A stretch of 64,000 nt of DNA from Chloroflexota bacterium (GCA_005880985.1 VBIQ01000005.1:310001-374000), one strand, 5' to 3'; counted from the first letter of the stretch, positions 43,190 to 53,425 are shown. The notes: generated from the letters alone by a model not told the origin. Program-made: numbers and translations.

Positions 43190-45124
43190 CTAGCCCTGGC
43201 AGACACCTCCGGTGCAGTACCAGTCCTCCGGATGCATCATCCAGATGATGTCGTTGCGCTTGAAGCCCTGCAGCTTGGTCGTGTAGGTGTTGACCGTCTG
43301 CTGCTGGTAGAGCGGGAGGTCGGGTAGGTCCTGGGCCAGGATCAGGTCGATCTGGCGGTAAAGGCTGGCCCGCTTGCTCAGGTCGACCACCTTGCGGGCC
43401 TGATCGAAGAGGCTGTCCACCTGCGGGTTGTTGTAGCCGGTTCCGTTCTGTCCCTGACCGTGGTTGGCGGCCGAGGGGATCTGGTTCTCGCTCGGGCAGG
43501 TGCCTCCACAGTCGGCGTGGTACTCGGTGAAGTAGGTGTCGGCCTCGGCGGGCGTGCTGTCGGTGTTCGTGTACATCGCCATGTCGAAGGTGTGGGTGTA
43601 GAGGACGCCACCGTCAGAGAAGGAGCCGAAGAGCTTGCCCGACTTGACGTTCTTGTACGGGGTGTTGACGTGGATCCCGATCGCCGCGAGGTCGGCCTGG
43701 ACCAGCGGCTCCGCGTTCTCGCGGACCTTGTTGCCGGCGGTGGTGGCCAGGTCAAGGTTGATGCAGGTCCCGTCCTTGAAGGCGCGGGTGGCGCCGCCGT
43801 CGCACTTGGGATCCTTCTTGTAGCCGGCGTCGTCGAGTAGCTTGTTGGCAGCCGTCACGTCGTACTTGGTGTGACCGGCCTTGGGATCGCGGGCGTACTC
43901 GTTGCCCAGGTAGAACCAACTGTCGTCGGGGACGGTGGTCAGCCCGGCGGCCAGGCTGGAGACAATCTGGTCGCGGTTGATGCCCGTCAGGATCGCCTTT
44001 CGGATGCTCTTGTCTTCCAGGTAGGGGTTGATCTTCGCGCCGGGGCCGCAGAGCCCCTTGGCATTGCCGCATATGTTGAGGTCGATGTGCTCGGCGCCCG
44101 AGTCGGGGACCACCTGGACCTTGATCTTGCCGTTCTTGGCCTCGGTGTTGAGGTCGTTGATGAATCCGAGCCGGTAGTCGAGGCCCATGTCCAGCTCACC
44201 CGCCTTGACCGAGTTGAGCATCGAGCTCACGTCGGCGGGGAACTTGTAGGTGATCTTGTCGAGGTAGGGGCCACTGTGGTGCCAGTAGTTGTTGTTGCGC
44301 ACCTCGACCATCGACTGGGTCGGCGTGTAGCTCTGGAAGACGAATGGGCCGGTGCCGATGAAGATCTTGTCCAGGGTTGCGGTGCCCTTGAAGGCGTCGG
44401 GGTTCTTCGATCCCACTGTCAGGTCCACCGTCACCGGCGTCTTGGCAAGATCGGTGCCGGCGTTGAGGATCTGATCGAGCTCCTTGGCGGGCAACAGCTC
44501 GCCGATGACCGTGCCGAGGGTCAGGTAAGGCGCGTACACCTCCTTGAAGGTGACCACCGCCTGGGTCTTGCTGGTCTCGTCGCAAGCGATGACCTTGTCC
44601 CAACCGCTCGTGCTCAGAATGGCAGTGGGATTCTTGTCCTTGAACTTGAGCCAGAAGAACTGGAAGGTGCTGCAGACGTCGTGCGAGGTGAAGGTGCTGC
44701 CGTCGTGCCAGGTCACGTCACCGCGCAGCTTGTAGGTTACGCACATGGCGCCACCGTGCGGACAGCCCGAGGTCTTGACGTCGCCGTTGCTGGTGGTGGG
44801 AACCTCGGTGGCCAACGCCGGCACGTAGTAGTCGGCGATGGTCTTGGCGGCGGTCGTCTCATCATTGGACCTCAGGTCGAAGAGCCCGTCGAACATCGGC
44901 GCCTCCTGGGCGCACGCATGCTGCATGCTGTCCAGGGTCTGACAGGCGAGGGTGCTGGTCTGCTCCTGCCACGATCCGATGGTGAGCGTCCCGCCCTTGG
45001 CGGCCGCGACGGTCGCCGAGGATGATGACGTGCCCCCGCCTCCGCCGCCGCCGCACGCAGCTGCGATCAGGGTCGCGACGGCGGCGAGGCCGAGGGCGCG
45101 ATGGCGGATCGACACTGATCTCAT
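43190..45124 (-). CDS. Peptide ABC transporter substrate-binding lipoprotein (family 5)
   Basis: 644 aa from the ATG at 45124 with GGGAGA upstream; the ORF track begins 81 nt earlier. The signal peptide of a lipoprotein ends in the lipobox LIAAAC, followed by a Gly-rich and Ser-rich tether. The mature domain matches SBP_bac_5 (DppA/OppA): VTYKLRGDVTWHDGSTFTSHDVCSTF near residue 160, GTGPFVFQSYTPTQSMVEVRNNNYWHHSGPYLDKITYKF, and the C-terminal DLPLYQQQTVNTYTTKLQGF. Anchored on the outer face of the membrane, it delivers peptides to the dppBC channel. A Cys pair (CGNAKGLCGPG) in the second lobe is unusual and may form a disulfide. Confidence 0.94.
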   Translation of the reverse strand: MRSVSIRHRALGLAAVATLIAAACGGGGGGGTSSSSATVAAAKGGTLTIGSWQEQTSTLACQTLDSMQHACAQEAPMFDGLFDLRSNDETTAAKTIADYYVPALATEVPTTSNGDVKTSGCPHGGAMCVTYKLRGDVTWHDGSTFTSHDVCSTFQFFWLKFKDKNPTAILSTSGWDKVIACDETSKTQAVVTFKEVYAPYLTLGTVIGELLPAKELDQILNAGTDLAKTPVTVDLTVGSKNPDAFKGTATLDKIFIGTGPFVFQSYTPTQSMVEVRNNNYWHHSGPYLDKITYKFPADVSSMLNSVKAGELDMGLDYRLGFINDLNTEAKNGKIKVQVVPDSGAEHIDLNICGNAKGLCGPGAKINPYLEDKSIRKAILTGINRDQIVSSLAAGLTTVPDDSWFYLGNEYARDPKAGHTKYDVTAANKLLDDAGYKKDPKCDGGATRAFKDGTCINLDLATTAGNKVRENAEPLVQADLAAIGIHVNTPYKNVKSGKLFGSFSDGGVLYTHTFDMAMYTNTDSTPAEADTYFTEYHADCGGTCPSENQIPSAANHGQGQNGTGYNNPQVDSLFDQARKVVDLSKRASLYRQIDLILAQDLPDLPLYQQQTVNTYTTKLQGFKRNDIIWMMHPEDWYCTGGVCQG

Positions 45125-45269
45125 GCGCGTCTCCCATGCCCGTCGGCCGTGGGCCGGCCAGTCCTCGGGCGGGGCAATTCTGCTGAGCCGCACCCCCTCC
45201 TGCATCCCCCGTCAGGATGATTTTTCCCGGCAGCACTGAGCGCCGGCGGTGGCGCTGGAAGGGCTGCCG

Positions 45270-45275
45270 TATACT
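45270..45275 (+). promoter_or_regulatory. -10 element of the GAF histidine kinase operon
   Basis: TATACT lies inside the N-terminal part of the longest ORF, 24 nt before the ATG at 45300, and therefore argues for that later start. Confidence 0.55.
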
Positions 45276-45299
45276 CGGCGGGCCCGGCGACGGGACGAA

Positions 45300-47900
45300 A
45301 TGAAGATGGAGCGCCTGCCCCGCCTGCACCGGCTGGACCCCCAGCGGCGCTTCCGAGACCGGGTGCTCGCCGCCCTGCTGGTGCTGGCAATCGCCCCCCT
45401 GGCCGCGTTCGTCGTCATCGTCGCCGTCGAGCTCGGCGGCGTCAGCCAGAGCACCGTCGACCAAGCCCACCAGGCGATCCTCCAGGACCAGGCGGTGCGC
45501 GAGCAGGCGCAGGTGGCGCGCCCCGCCCTCGACCTGGACGTCCGGCTGGCGGCGATCAGCGGTGCGGTGAGCAAGGTGCGCGATGCCACAGCGGCGGCCA
45601 TCGCTCGCCAGCCGGTCCAGGCGGCGGCGCTGAGCTGGCCAGCGGCGGGGCACGGCGGGGCCGTCTACTCCTCGTCCGCCGACTCCGCGACCACGGTCAT
45701 CGTCGGCGCCTCGAGCCGCATGCTGCAACCGGGACCCTCCGACCAGGCCGCCCGCGCCGTCGCCGCCGACGCCTCCCTGGTCCCGGCGATGCACGCGACC
45801 CTTTCAGACCCTGCCATCGACGCCGTCTGGGTCGCCAACAGGGCCGATCAGTTCGTCCGCACCGTCCCGGCCATCGATGCGCCGAAGGCGATCGACTCCG
45901 GCCGGCTCAGCGCCCAGTTGCCGCTGGGAAAGGGCGGTGATTCCGTCCTGTCCACCTCGCAGCTGTCGCACATGCTGGTCGGTGCCCAGCTGTCACAGGC
46001 GTGGAGCAGCCCCGACCGTCCCGGACTGCATCGCGCCGCCAACGCCTTCTGGACCGATTCCTACCTGACGCTGCAGAGCGGCCAGCAGGGGGTCACGGTC
46101 TGGATCGCCGCCGACGACGACACCACCGTCGGCGCCGACATCAACATCGACCGGCTGACCCAGGCACTGCTGCCACCGTCGGTCTCCGGCGAGCGCGACT
46201 CCTATCCGCTGCTGCTGAGCAGCACCAACCGGATCCTGGCCGCCGATGCCGGCGGACACGCATCGCGCGACTTCCGGCTGCCGCAGCAGTGGGCGGGAAT
46301 GCCGCTGCCGACCGGACGCGACCAGGCCTTCGCCTCCGCCCTGCGCCAGGTGGAGGCCACCGGGCGCGTCCAGCCGCTGCGCACCACCATCGCCGGCGTC
46401 GACCGCGAGCTCTTCACCGCGCCCGTGTACAGCTCGCGGTGGGTGCTGGTGAACTCGGTTCCCGTGGCCGACCTCGAACCCGACGTCGCCGGTTTGTCGC
46501 GCGGTATCCAGGCGGGGATCCACGGCATCCTGATCGCGGTGGTGCCGCTGGCGGTGGCGCTCTGCGCGCTCGCGCTGCTGCTGGCGACGCTGTTGTCGCG
46601 GCGGCTGGTGGCACCGGTCCGTGCCCTGACCGTCGCCGCCGAGCGGCTCGCCGAGGGTCACACCGACGAGGCGGTCCCGCAACAGGGCGAGGACGAGGTG
46701 GGCCAGCTGTCGCAGTCGCTGGAGCGCATGCGGCGGGAGATCAACGCCTCGCGCGATGCCATCCTCGCCGCCGCGCGGCAGCTCGAGCAGCGTGTCGCCG
46801 ACCGCACCGCCGAGCTGCGCTCACGCAACGAGGAGCTGGTCGCCCTCAACGAGCTGGCGGGATCGCTGACCCGCTCGCTGGACCCGTCCACCCTGCTCGA
46901 GGGAGCGGTGCGTGCGGTGCGCGCGGTGCTTCCGGTGGTGGCCGCGGCCGGGTACGTGCTCGACGACGGCATACCCAGTCTCGCCGCCAACGCCGGCGCC
47001 ACCGACGTCGTCGACCTGGCGGATCAGCTCGCCGGCGCTGCCGCCGCCGCGGTCGGCGCCCACGACCTGCTGGTGCGCGACACCCCGATCGGCACCCTCA
47101 TCGGCCTCCCGCTGGAGACCAGCGAGGGCGCGCTGGGAGCACTGGCGGCGGTGACGCCGCGGTCGGCCCAGATCGACGATCGCACCCGCGGACTGCTGCG
47201 CGCCGTCGCCAACCAGGTCGGGTTGGCGCTGCGCACCGCCCAGCTGTCCGACGAGGGTCGCGAGCTCGCCGTGCTGGCGGAGCGCACCCGCCTGGCACGC
47301 GAGATCCACGACACCCTGGCGCAGCAGCTGACGGCCATCGTCATCCAGCTGGAGGCGGCAGAGGCCTTCGTCGAGCGCGACCAGGGACGCGCCGGCAGCG
47401 TGGTGGTGGCGGCACGTGACCTGGCTCGGTCGGCGCTGCAGGAGGCGCGGCGGTCGGTGTGGAACCTGCGTCCCGCTCCCCTGGAGGAGACCGGGTTGGT
47501 GGCCGCGCTGACTCACGAGGCCCAGCGCTGGCAGGGGCGCACCGGCATCGCCACCACCGTTCGCACCCAGCCGTCGCACAGCCCGCTGGCGCTGCGGCCA
47601 CAGGCCGAGGTCGCGCTCTTCCGCATCGTCCAGGAGGCCCTCAACAACGTCGCCCACCACAGCGGTGCGCGGCGGGTCGAGGTCAGCATCGAAGAGCGGG
47701 ACGGCTGGCTCGAGGTCACCGTCAGTGACGACGGACAGGGCTTCGACCTTGCCACCAGCCGGCCCGATCGCTTCGGTCTGGTGGGGATGAGCGAGCGAGC
47801 GCGACTGGCGGGCGCCGAGCTCGAGGTGGAGAGCCGTCCCGGAGGCGGCACTCGGGTGACCGCCCGGATGCGTCTGGCGGAACCGGTGGCGGTGGCATGA
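45300..47900 (+). CDS. Membrane sensor histidine kinase with HAMP, GAF and HisKA_3 domains
   Basis: 866 aa from the ATG at 45300; the 883-aa ORF begins upstream of the -10 box. TM1 lies at about 20-45 (VLAALLVLAIAPLAAFVVIV), then a large outside region of about 350 residues that looks like a Cache-type sensor. TM2 at about 408-435 is followed by HAMP (RRLVAPVRALTVAAERLAEGHTDE), a coiled coil, a GAF-like domain (about 515-640), the phospho-acceptor His in RLAREIHDTLAQQLTAIVIQLEA, and HATPase (VSDDGQGFDLATSRPDRFGLVGMSERARLAGA). The response regulator overlaps its stop by 4 nt. Ligand unknown; it is transcribed away from the peptide-binding protein gene, so a peptide signal is possible but unproven. 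Confidence 0.92.
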   Translation: MKMERLPRLHRLDPQRRFRDRVLAALLVLAIAPLAAFVVIVAVELGGVSQSTVDQAHQAILQDQAVREQAQVARPALDLDVRLAAISGAVSKVRDATAAAIARQPVQAAALSWPAAGHGGAVYSSSADSATTVIVGASSRMLQPGPSDQAARAVAADASLVPAMHATLSDPAIDAVWVANRADQFVRTVPAIDAPKAIDSGRLSAQLPLGKGGDSVLSTSQLSHMLVGAQLSQAWSSPDRPGLHRAANAFWTDSYLTLQSGQQGVTVWIAADDDTTVGADINIDRLTQALLPPSVSGERDSYPLLLSSTNRILAADAGGHASRDFRLPQQWAGMPLPTGRDQAFASALRQVEATGRVQPLRTTIAGVDRELFTAPVYSSRWVLVNSVPVADLEPDVAGLSRGIQAGIHGILIAVVPLAVALCALALLLATLLSRRLVAPVRALTVAAERLAEGHTDEAVPQQGEDEVGQLSQSLERMRREINASRDAILAAARQLEQRVADRTAELRSRNEELVALNELAGSLTRSLDPSTLLEGAVRAVRAVLPVVAAAGYVLDDGIPSLAANAGATDVVDLADQLAGAAAAAVGAHDLLVRDTPIGTLIGLPLETSEGALGALAAVTPRSAQIDDRTRGLLRAVANQVGLALRTAQLSDEGRELAVLAERTRLAREIHDTLAQQLTAIVIQLEAAEAFVERDQGRAGSVVVAARDLARSALQEARRSVWNLRPAPLEETGLVAALTHEAQRWQGRTGIATTVRTQPSHSPLALRPQAEVALFRIVQEALNNVAHHSGARRVEVSIEERDGWLEVTVSDDGQGFDLATSRPDRFGLVGMSERARLAGAELEVESRPGGGTRVTARMRLAEPVAVA

Positions 47901-48514
47901 TCCGGGTGCTGGTCGCCGATGACCATCCGGTGGTGCGCCATGGGCTCTGCACCATGCTCGAGATCGAGGACGACATTGTGGTGGTCGGCCGCGCCGGCGA
48001 CGGCGAGGAGGCGGTGGAGCAGGCGCGGGAGACCCACCCCGACATCATTCTCATGGACGTGCAGATGCCCAACGTCGACGGCATCGAAGCCCTCCGGCGC
48101 ATCCGCGCCGAGGACCCCGGCGCGCGGGTGATCGTGCTGACCACCTACCGCAACGAGGACTACATCTTTCCCTCGCTGCGCGCCGGCGCCCGCGGTTATC
48201 TGCTCAAGGATGCCTCCCGCCAGGAGCTGGCGGATGCCATCCGTGCCGTGGCCCGCGGCGAGTCGCTGCTCGACCCCGCGGTGGCCGAGACGGTCAACAA
48301 CGCCGACCGCCGGCACGACACGCTGACGGCACGAGAGCTCGAGGTGCTGCGGTTGATGGCCGACCAGCACAGCAATGCCCAGATCGCCGAGAAGCTGTTC
48401 GTCAGCGAGAACACCGTCAAGACACACGTCAGCAACATCCTTGCCAAGCTGGGTTGCGCCGACCGGGCCGCCGCGGTGCTGACGGCCTGGAAACGACACC
48501 TCATCGCCGAATAA
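47897..48514 (+). CDS. NarL/FixJ-family response regulator
   Basis: 205 aa. The receiver has VLVADDHPVV, Asp in IILMDVQMPNVDG, VIVLTTYRNEDYIFPSLRAGARGYLLKDASRQEL. The LuxR-type HTH has LTARELEVLRLMADQHSNAQIAEKLFVSENTVKTHVSNILAKL. Overlaps the kinase gene by 4 nt, so the two form a cognate pair. It differs from the 4.3-kb regulator in its linker and C-terminus, so the window holds two separate NarL-type systems. Targets unknown. Confidence 0.95.
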   Translation: MIRVLVADDHPVVRHGLCTMLEIEDDIVVVGRAGDGEEAVEQARETHPDIILMDVQMPNVDGIEALRRIRAEDPGARVIVLTTYRNEDYIFPSLRAGARGYLLKDASRQELADAIRAVARGESLLDPAVAETVNNADRRHDTLTARELEVLRLMADQHSNAQIAEKLFVSENTVKTHVSNILAKLGCADRAAAVLTAWKRHLIAE

Positions 48515-48583
48515 CCCGCGGCGGGCGGCGGCGCTGGAACCTGAAGGGTTCCCCTGCCGCGCTGCACTAGACTTGCCAGCACA

Positions 48584-49879
48584 ATGACAGCTGTCCGCGT
48601 CGGGCTGCTCGGACTGGGCACGGTGGGGTCGCAGGTGGCGGAGCGACTGAGCCGGGAGGCCTTCGTCACCGAGCGCGCCGGCGTGCCGGTCGAGCTGGCC
48701 CGCGTCCTGGTGCGCGACCTGAACAAGCCCCGCGCATACGCACCGCCGCGGGAGCTGCTGACGACGGCTCCCGAAGAGATCCTGGACGACCCATCGATCG
48801 CGGTGATCGTCGAGGTGATGGGGGGAATGGAACCCGCGCGCAGCCACATCGAACATGCCATCGAGTCCGGCAAGGCGGTGGTGACCGCCAACAAGGAGGT
48901 GATGGCCCATCACGGCCCGACCCTGCTGGAGCTGGCCAAGGCTCGCGGCGTCGATGTCTACTTCGAGGCCGCGGTCGGCGGCGGCATCCCTTTGATCAGC
49001 ACCTTCAAGATCGACCTGCTCGCCAACGAGATCTCCCGCATCGAGGCGGTGATCAACGGCACCACCAACTTCATCATCGACCGCATGGCCCGCGACGGCG
49101 TCGGCTTCGACGCCGCGCTGGCCGAGGCTCAGGCGCTGGGATACGCGGAAGCCGACGCCACCTATGACGTTGAGGGATTCGATGCCGTCTTCAAGCTCTG
49201 CATCATGTCGTCGATCGCGTTCCGCACCCGTATCCACCCCGCCGAGGTGTACCGCGAGGGCATCCGTGACCTCGACCCGGTCGACTTCGCCTATGCGGCC
49301 GAGCTGGGATATGCCATCAAGCTGCTCGCCCAGGCGCGGGCCGACGGCGACGAGGTGGAGGTGCGTGTGCACCCCACCTGCGTTCCCACCAGCCATCTGC
49401 TCGCCGCCGTCCACGGCGCCTACAACGCGGTGCTCATCGAGGGCGACCTGGTGGGGCCGGTGCTCCTCTACGGGCAGGGTGCCGGCGGGCGGCCCACCGC
49501 CAGCGCGGTGGTGGGCGACATCATCGACCTGGTGTTCTCGATGCGCAAAGGCATCAGCAACCGCATCGCCGTCGATTTCTCGCGGGCTCCGCGACGGCGG
49601 CCGATGGACCAGGTACGCACCGCCGCCTACCTCCGCCTCCACGTCGCCGACCGCGCCGGGGTGCTGGCCGAGGTCACCCGGGTGCTGGGCGAGCTGGGCA
49701 TCAGCATCTCCTCGATCGTGCAGAAGGCGCTGATCGTCGAGCACGCCGCCGCCGAGCTGGTCATCCTCACCCACCCCGCCCGCGAGTGCGACCTGCTCGC
49801 CGCGCGGGAGCGGCTCGCGAGTCTCTCCTCTGTCTATGCCGTCCCCGCCTTCCTGCGGGCGCTGAGCGAGGCGCGATGA
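48584..49879 (+). CDS. hom: Homoserine dehydrogenase
   Basis: NAD(P)-dependent reduction of aspartate semialdehyde to homoserine. 431 aa. The N-terminal Rossmann motif is [17 protein letters not shown]. The catalytic domain has [75 protein letters not shown] and [21 protein letters not shown]-terminal ACT domain (about 350-425, [29 protein letters not shown]) gives feedback control by threonine in relatives. ATG lies 10 nt after TAGACT. First gene of hom-thrC-thrB-lysC, overlapping thrC by 4 nt. Confidence 0.97.
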   Translation: MTAVRVGLLGLGTVGSQVAERLSREAFVTERAGVPVELARVLVRDLNKPRAYAPPRELLTTAPEEILDDPSIAVIVEVMGGMEPARSHIEHAIESGKAVVTANKEVMAHHGPTLLELAKARGVDVYFEAAVGGGIPLISTFKIDLLANEISRIEAVINGTTNFIIDRMARDGVGFDAALAEAQALGYAEADATYDVEGFDAVFKLCIMSSIAFRTRIHPAEVYREGIRDLDPVDFAYAAELGYAIKLLAQARADGDEVEVRVHPTCVPTSHLLAAVHGAYNAVLIEGDLVGPVLLYGQGAGGRPTASAVVGDIIDLVFSMRKGISNRIAVDFSRAPRRRPMDQVRTAAYLRLHVADRAGVLAEVTRVLGELGISISSIVQKALIVEHAAAELVILTHPARECDLLAARERLASLSSVYAVPAFLRALSEAR

Positions 49880-50967
49880 GCAGCCTGGTCGAAGGATCGC
49901 CCGGCGCCGCCACGCCGGCGCATCCCGGGGTCATCCCCCGGTACGCCGGCCGCCTGCCGGTCACCGATGCCACCCCCCGCATCACCATGAACGAGGGGGG
50001 CACCCCCTGCATCGAGTCGCGCGTCATCGCCGGTCAGCTGGGACTGCGCTCGCTGCACTTCAAGTACGAGGGGCTCAACCCCACCGGCTCGTTCAAGGAT
50101 CGCGGCATGGTGGTGGCGGTGGCGAAGGCGCTGGAGGCGGGCAGCGAGGCGATCGTCTGCGCCTCGACGGGCAACACCAGCGCCTCGGCCGCCGCCTACG
50201 CCGCGCGCTTCGGGTTGCGTGCCATCGTCGTCGTCCCCTCGGGCAAGATCGCCCCCGGCAAGCTGGTGCAGGCCCAGGTGTACGGGGCCAAGGTTCTGGC
50301 CATCGACGGCAACTTCGATCGCGCTCTCGAAGCGGTGCGACAGCTCTGCGAGCGCTATCCGGTGACCCTGGTCAACAGCGTCAACCCGCACCGCATCGAA
50401 GGGCAGAAGACCGCCGCCTTCGAGATCGTCGACGAGCTCGGTGACGCTCCCGAGGTGCTCGCCATCCCCGTCGGCAACGCCGGTAACATCACCGCCTACT
50501 GGAAGGGATTTCGCGAGTACTACGCCGACGGCATGTGCAGTCGCCTGCCGCGGATGATCGGCGGCCAGGCGGAGGGCGCCGCCCCGATCGTCCACGGCCA
50601 GGTGGTGGAGCGTCCGCGCACAGTGGCGACGGCGATCCGCATCGGCAACCCCGCCTCCTGGGGCGGCGCGGTGGAGGCGCGCGACCAGTCGGAGGGGTTG
50701 ATCGACGCCGTCAGCGACGGCGAGATCCTCACCGCGCAGCGCTGGCTCGCCTCGTCGGAGGGCATCTTCGCCGAGCCCGCGTCGGCGGCGTCGCTGGCGG
50801 TGCTCGCCAAGTCGGTGCGCAGCGGGGCGGTGGCGCCGAGCGTGCGGGCCGTCTGTGTGCTCACCGGCAGCGGCCTCAAGGACCCGGAGGCGGCGCGCAA
50901 GGACCTGCCGCCGCCCGTGCGGGTCGACGAGGACGCGGAGAACATCGCCCGCCTGCTGAAGCTCTGA
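49876..50967 (+). CDS. thrC: Threonine synthase
   Basis: PLP enzyme that converts O-phosphohomoserine to threonine. 363 aa from the ATG at 49876 ([10 protein letters not shown]); the earlier ORF start is inside hom. PLP lysine in the segment [20 protein letters not shown], the glycine loop [15 protein letters not shown] for phosphate binding, [27 protein letters not shown], and [13 protein letters not shown]. It is the short class of threonine synthase found in actinobacteria and Chloroflexota. Fourth-to-last step order (hom, thrC, thrB) matches the actinobacterial operon. Confidence 0.96.
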   Translation: MSSLVEGSPGAATPAHPGVIPRYAGRLPVTDATPRITMNEGGTPCIESRVIAGQLGLRSLHFKYEGLNPTGSFKDRGMVVAVAKALEAGSEAIVCASTGNTSASAAAYAARFGLRAIVVVPSGKIAPGKLVQAQVYGAKVLAIDGNFDRALEAVRQLCERYPVTLVNSVNPHRIEGQKTAAFEIVDELGDAPEVLAIPVGNAGNITAYWKGFREYYADGMCSRLPRMIGGQAEGAAPIVHGQVVERPRTVATAIRIGNPASWGGAVEARDQSEGLIDAVSDGEILTAQRWLASSEGIFAEPASAASLAVLAKSVRSGAVAPSVRAVCVLTGSGLKDPEAARKDLPPPVRVDEDAENIARLLKL

Positions 50968-50979
50968 GCTGCTCTCCCC

Positions 50980-51879
50980 ATGCGCGCGCGCATCGCCGTC
51001 CCCGCCACCGTCGCCAACCTCGGCCCCGGGTTCGACGTGCTCGCCCTCGCCTTGGAGCTGCAGAACGAGGTCGAGGTCGAGCAGACCGGCGAGCGCGGAA
51101 CCAGCGTCGACCCCGGGCCCGGAGCGCCGCCGGAGCTCCAGGACCCGGGTCACAACCTGGTGGTCCGCGCCTACCTCCATGCCTGCGCGGCAATCGGAGT
51201 GCCGGGCAACGGTGTCTCGTTCCGCTGCGTCAACCGCATCCCGCTCCGCCGCGGCCTGGGCTCGAGTGCCGCCGCGGCGCTGGGCGGCGTGCTGGCAGCG
51301 GTCTCGCTCCACCGGCCGCCCTGGGACGAGAGCGCCATCCTGGAGCGCGTGGTCGAGCTCGAGGGGCATCCGGACAACGCTGCCGCGGCGCTGCTCGGTG
51401 GGTTGGTGATCGCCGCTCCGGGAGCCCCGCCAGTGACCATGCGGGTGCCCGAGGAGCTGCTCGCGGTGGTGTTCATCCCCGACCTCGAGCTGGCCACCGC
51501 CGAGGCGCGACGGGTGGTCGCCGAGAGCTTCAGCCGGGCCGATGCCATCTTCAACGCCGCGCGCTGCGCGCTGCTGATCCGTGCCATCGCCGAGCGCGAC
51601 TACGGCTCCTTGCGCGATGCGATGCAGGACCGCTGGCACCAGCGGCAGCGGACCGAGCTGCTCCCGGCGCTGCCCGACCTGATCAGCGCCGCCCTCGACG
51701 GCGGCGCGAGCGGGGCGGCGCTGGCCGGCGCCGGGCCGTCGGTGATGGCGCTGACCTACCGTGACCCGGAGCGGGTCCAGGAGGCGATGGCGAGCGCCGC
51801 CCGCCGGCACCAGCTGCGCGGCCGCAGCATCGTCAGCCGGGTGCGCAACTGGGGCGCACGCGTCGACGTGGGCATGTGA
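50980..51879 (+). CDS. thrB: Homoserine kinase
   Basis: GHMP-family kinase that makes O-phosphohomoserine. 299 aa. Motifs in order: VPATVANLGPGFDVLALALEL (motif 1), the phosphate loop RRGLGSSAAAALGGVLA (motif 2, residue about 90), and SGAALAGAGPSVMALTY (motif 3, residue about 245). HPDNAAAALLGGLVIAAPGAPPVTMRV lies between. ATG 12 nt after thrC stop. Product feeds threonine synthase, product of the gene just upstream. Confidence 0.97.
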   Translation: MRARIAVPATVANLGPGFDVLALALELQNEVEVEQTGERGTSVDPGPGAPPELQDPGHNLVVRAYLHACAAIGVPGNGVSFRCVNRIPLRRGLGSSAAAALGGVLAAVSLHRPPWDESAILERVVELEGHPDNAAAALLGGLVIAAPGAPPVTMRVPEELLAVVFIPDLELATAEARRVVAESFSRADAIFNAARCALLIRAIAERDYGSLRDAMQDRWHQRQRTELLPALPDLISAALDGGASGAALAGAGPSVMALTYRDPERVQEAMASAARRHQLRGRSIVSRVRNWGARVDVGM

Positions 51880-53096
51880 TGGCCTACCTTGTCCAGAAGT
51901 ACGGCGGCAGCAGCGTGGCGACGCCCAGCAAGATTCGCGGTGTCGCCAAGCGGGTGCAGAAGTCGCTCTGCACGTGCGACGGCATCGTGGTGGTGGTCAG
52001 CGCCATGGGCGACACCACCGACGAGCTGATCTCGCTCGCCCACCGACTCAACGATGATCCCCCGTCGCGTGAGATGGACATGCTGCTGAGCACCGGTGAG
52101 ACCATCACCGCGCCGCTGCTGGCCATGTCGCTGGCGGCGATCGGTGTCGACGCGGTGTCGCTCACCGGTCTTCAGGCGGGCATCCGTACCAGCGCCTCTC
52201 ACCGGAAGGCGAGGATCGTCGACATCATCCCAGAGCGCATCCTGGAGGAGCTTGCCCGCGGCCGCATCGTCGTCGTGGCCGGCTTCCAGGGCGCCAACGA
52301 ACAGCTCGACATCACCACCCTTGGCCGGGGCGGATCAGACACTACCGCGGTCGCGCTGGCGACGGCGCTGCGCGCGGAGCACTGTGAGATCTACACCGAC
52401 GTCCGCGGCGTCTTCAGCGCCGATCCGCGCATCGTCCCCGAAGCCGTGCCGATCCCCGAGATCTCCTATGCGGAGATGCTAGAATTCGCCGCCGTCGGCG
52501 CCAAGGTGATGCACCCGCGCGCCGTCGAGATCGGCGAGGCCTACGACATGCCGATCTGGGTGCGGTCGTCGTTCGACGACAGCGGCGGCACCATCATCTG
52601 CAGGCACCCCAAATTGGAAGATCGGCAGAAGGTGCGCGGCATCGCGCACGAGACCGATGTCGCCAAGATCACCATGCTGCGCGTCCCGGATCGTCCCGGT
52701 ATCGCCGCCGCCATCTTCGGGCCGCTGGCGGAGCATCACATCAACGTCGACGTCATCCTCCAGAACGTCGGTCACGACGGCACCACCGACCTCTCCTTCA
52801 CCATCTCCGCCTCCGACCTGCGAGCCGCCGAGAAGCTGGTCGGCGACATCGCCCACTCCATCGGCGCCGACGGCTACGAGGCGACCTCCGACATCGCCAA
52901 GGTCTCGGTGGTGGGCACCGGCATGCTCAACACGCCGGGCATCGCCGCCACCATGTTCCGCACCCTCGCCGACGCCGGCATCAACATCACCCTGATCAGC
53001 ACCAGCGAGATCCGCATCACCTGCATCATCGATCGCGAGCGGGTCCGCGACGCCGTCCAGGCCCTGCACCGGGCCTACGAGCTCGACCAGCTGTGA
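51879..53096 (+). CDS. lysC: Aspartate kinase
   Basis: First step of the aspartate pathway to threonine, methionine and lysine. 405 aa from the ATG at 51879 (MAYLVQKYGGSS), which overlaps thrB by 1 nt; GTG at 51876 is an alternative. The kinase domain has VQKYGGSSVATPSKI, MDMLLSTGETITA, GFQGANEQLDITTLGRGGSDTTAVALA and YTDVRGVFSADPRIVPEA. Two ACT domains follow (ITMLRVPDRPGIAAAIFGPLAEHHINVDVILQN, and VSVVGTGMLNTPGIAATMFRTLADAGINITLISTSEIRI), so lysine/threonine feedback is expected. asd is not in the window. Confidence 0.97.
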   Translation: MAYLVQKYGGSSVATPSKIRGVAKRVQKSLCTCDGIVVVVSAMGDTTDELISLAHRLNDDPPSREMDMLLSTGETITAPLLAMSLAAIGVDAVSLTGLQAGIRTSASHRKARIVDIIPERILEELARGRIVVVAGFQGANEQLDITTLGRGGSDTTAVALATALRAEHCEIYTDVRGVFSADPRIVPEAVPIPEISYAEMLEFAAVGAKVMHPRAVEIGEAYDMPIWVRSSFDDSGGTIICRHPKLEDRQKVRGIAHETDVAKITMLRVPDRPGIAAAIFGPLAEHHINVDVILQNVGHDGTTDLSFTISASDLRAAEKLVGDIAHSIGADGYEATSDIAKVSVVGTGMLNTPGIAATMFRTLADAGINITLISTSEIRITCIIDRERVRDAVQALHRAYELDQL

Positions 53097-53425
53097 CGAC
53101 CCGCCGCAGGGGGGAGCCGACCAACAGCGCCGGCTCGGCCGGCGCGGGGAGGCAGGGGGGAGGCCCCCCCCCGAATGACGGGGGTCCCCGCGCGGCCCGC
53201 CGCGTGGGGAGCGATGGCCGCCTGCTCTGGACGCCGGTGGCCGGAGACGTCGTGCTGCTCCGCCGCCCCCACGTCTGCGGAACGGCACGGATGGTGGTGA
53301 CCGTCGCCGGTCTCGACATCCGGCTGTCGTGCAGCGGCTGCGGGGCACGGGTGACGATGCGCCGCGAGCGGGTGCGTTCGCAGGTGGCCGAGCTGGTGAG
53401 CACCGCCTCCGGGGGCAATCGCTAG
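53093..53425 (+). CDS. DUF951 protein (start uncertain)
   Basis: The core domain (about residues 45-100 of the ORF) reads GDVVLLRRPHVCGTARMVVTVAGLDIRLSCSGCGARVTMRRERV, the DUF951 pattern with one Cys in PHVCG and a CSGCG pair, probably a small zinc-binding fold. DUF951 genes sit next to ychF in many Gram-positive genomes, as here, where ychF starts at the next base. The ORF begins at a GTG overlapping lysC by 4 nt, but its first 37 codons are low-complexity and include a C9 run and a G/C hairpin. The GTG at 53204 would give the usual length of about 73 residues. Confidence 0.75.
   Translation: MTTRRRGEPTNSAGSAGAGRQGGGPPPNDGGPRAARRVGSDGRLLWTPVAGDVVLLRRPHVCGTARMVVTVAGLDIRLSCSGCGARVTMRRERVRSQVAELVSTASGGNR

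Noticed and set aside
47513-49774. 753-aa minus-strand ORF opposite the regulator and hom
   Set aside because: Antisense shadow: real plus-strand genes have clear families, and this one has His/Asp/Arg-rich shadow composition.
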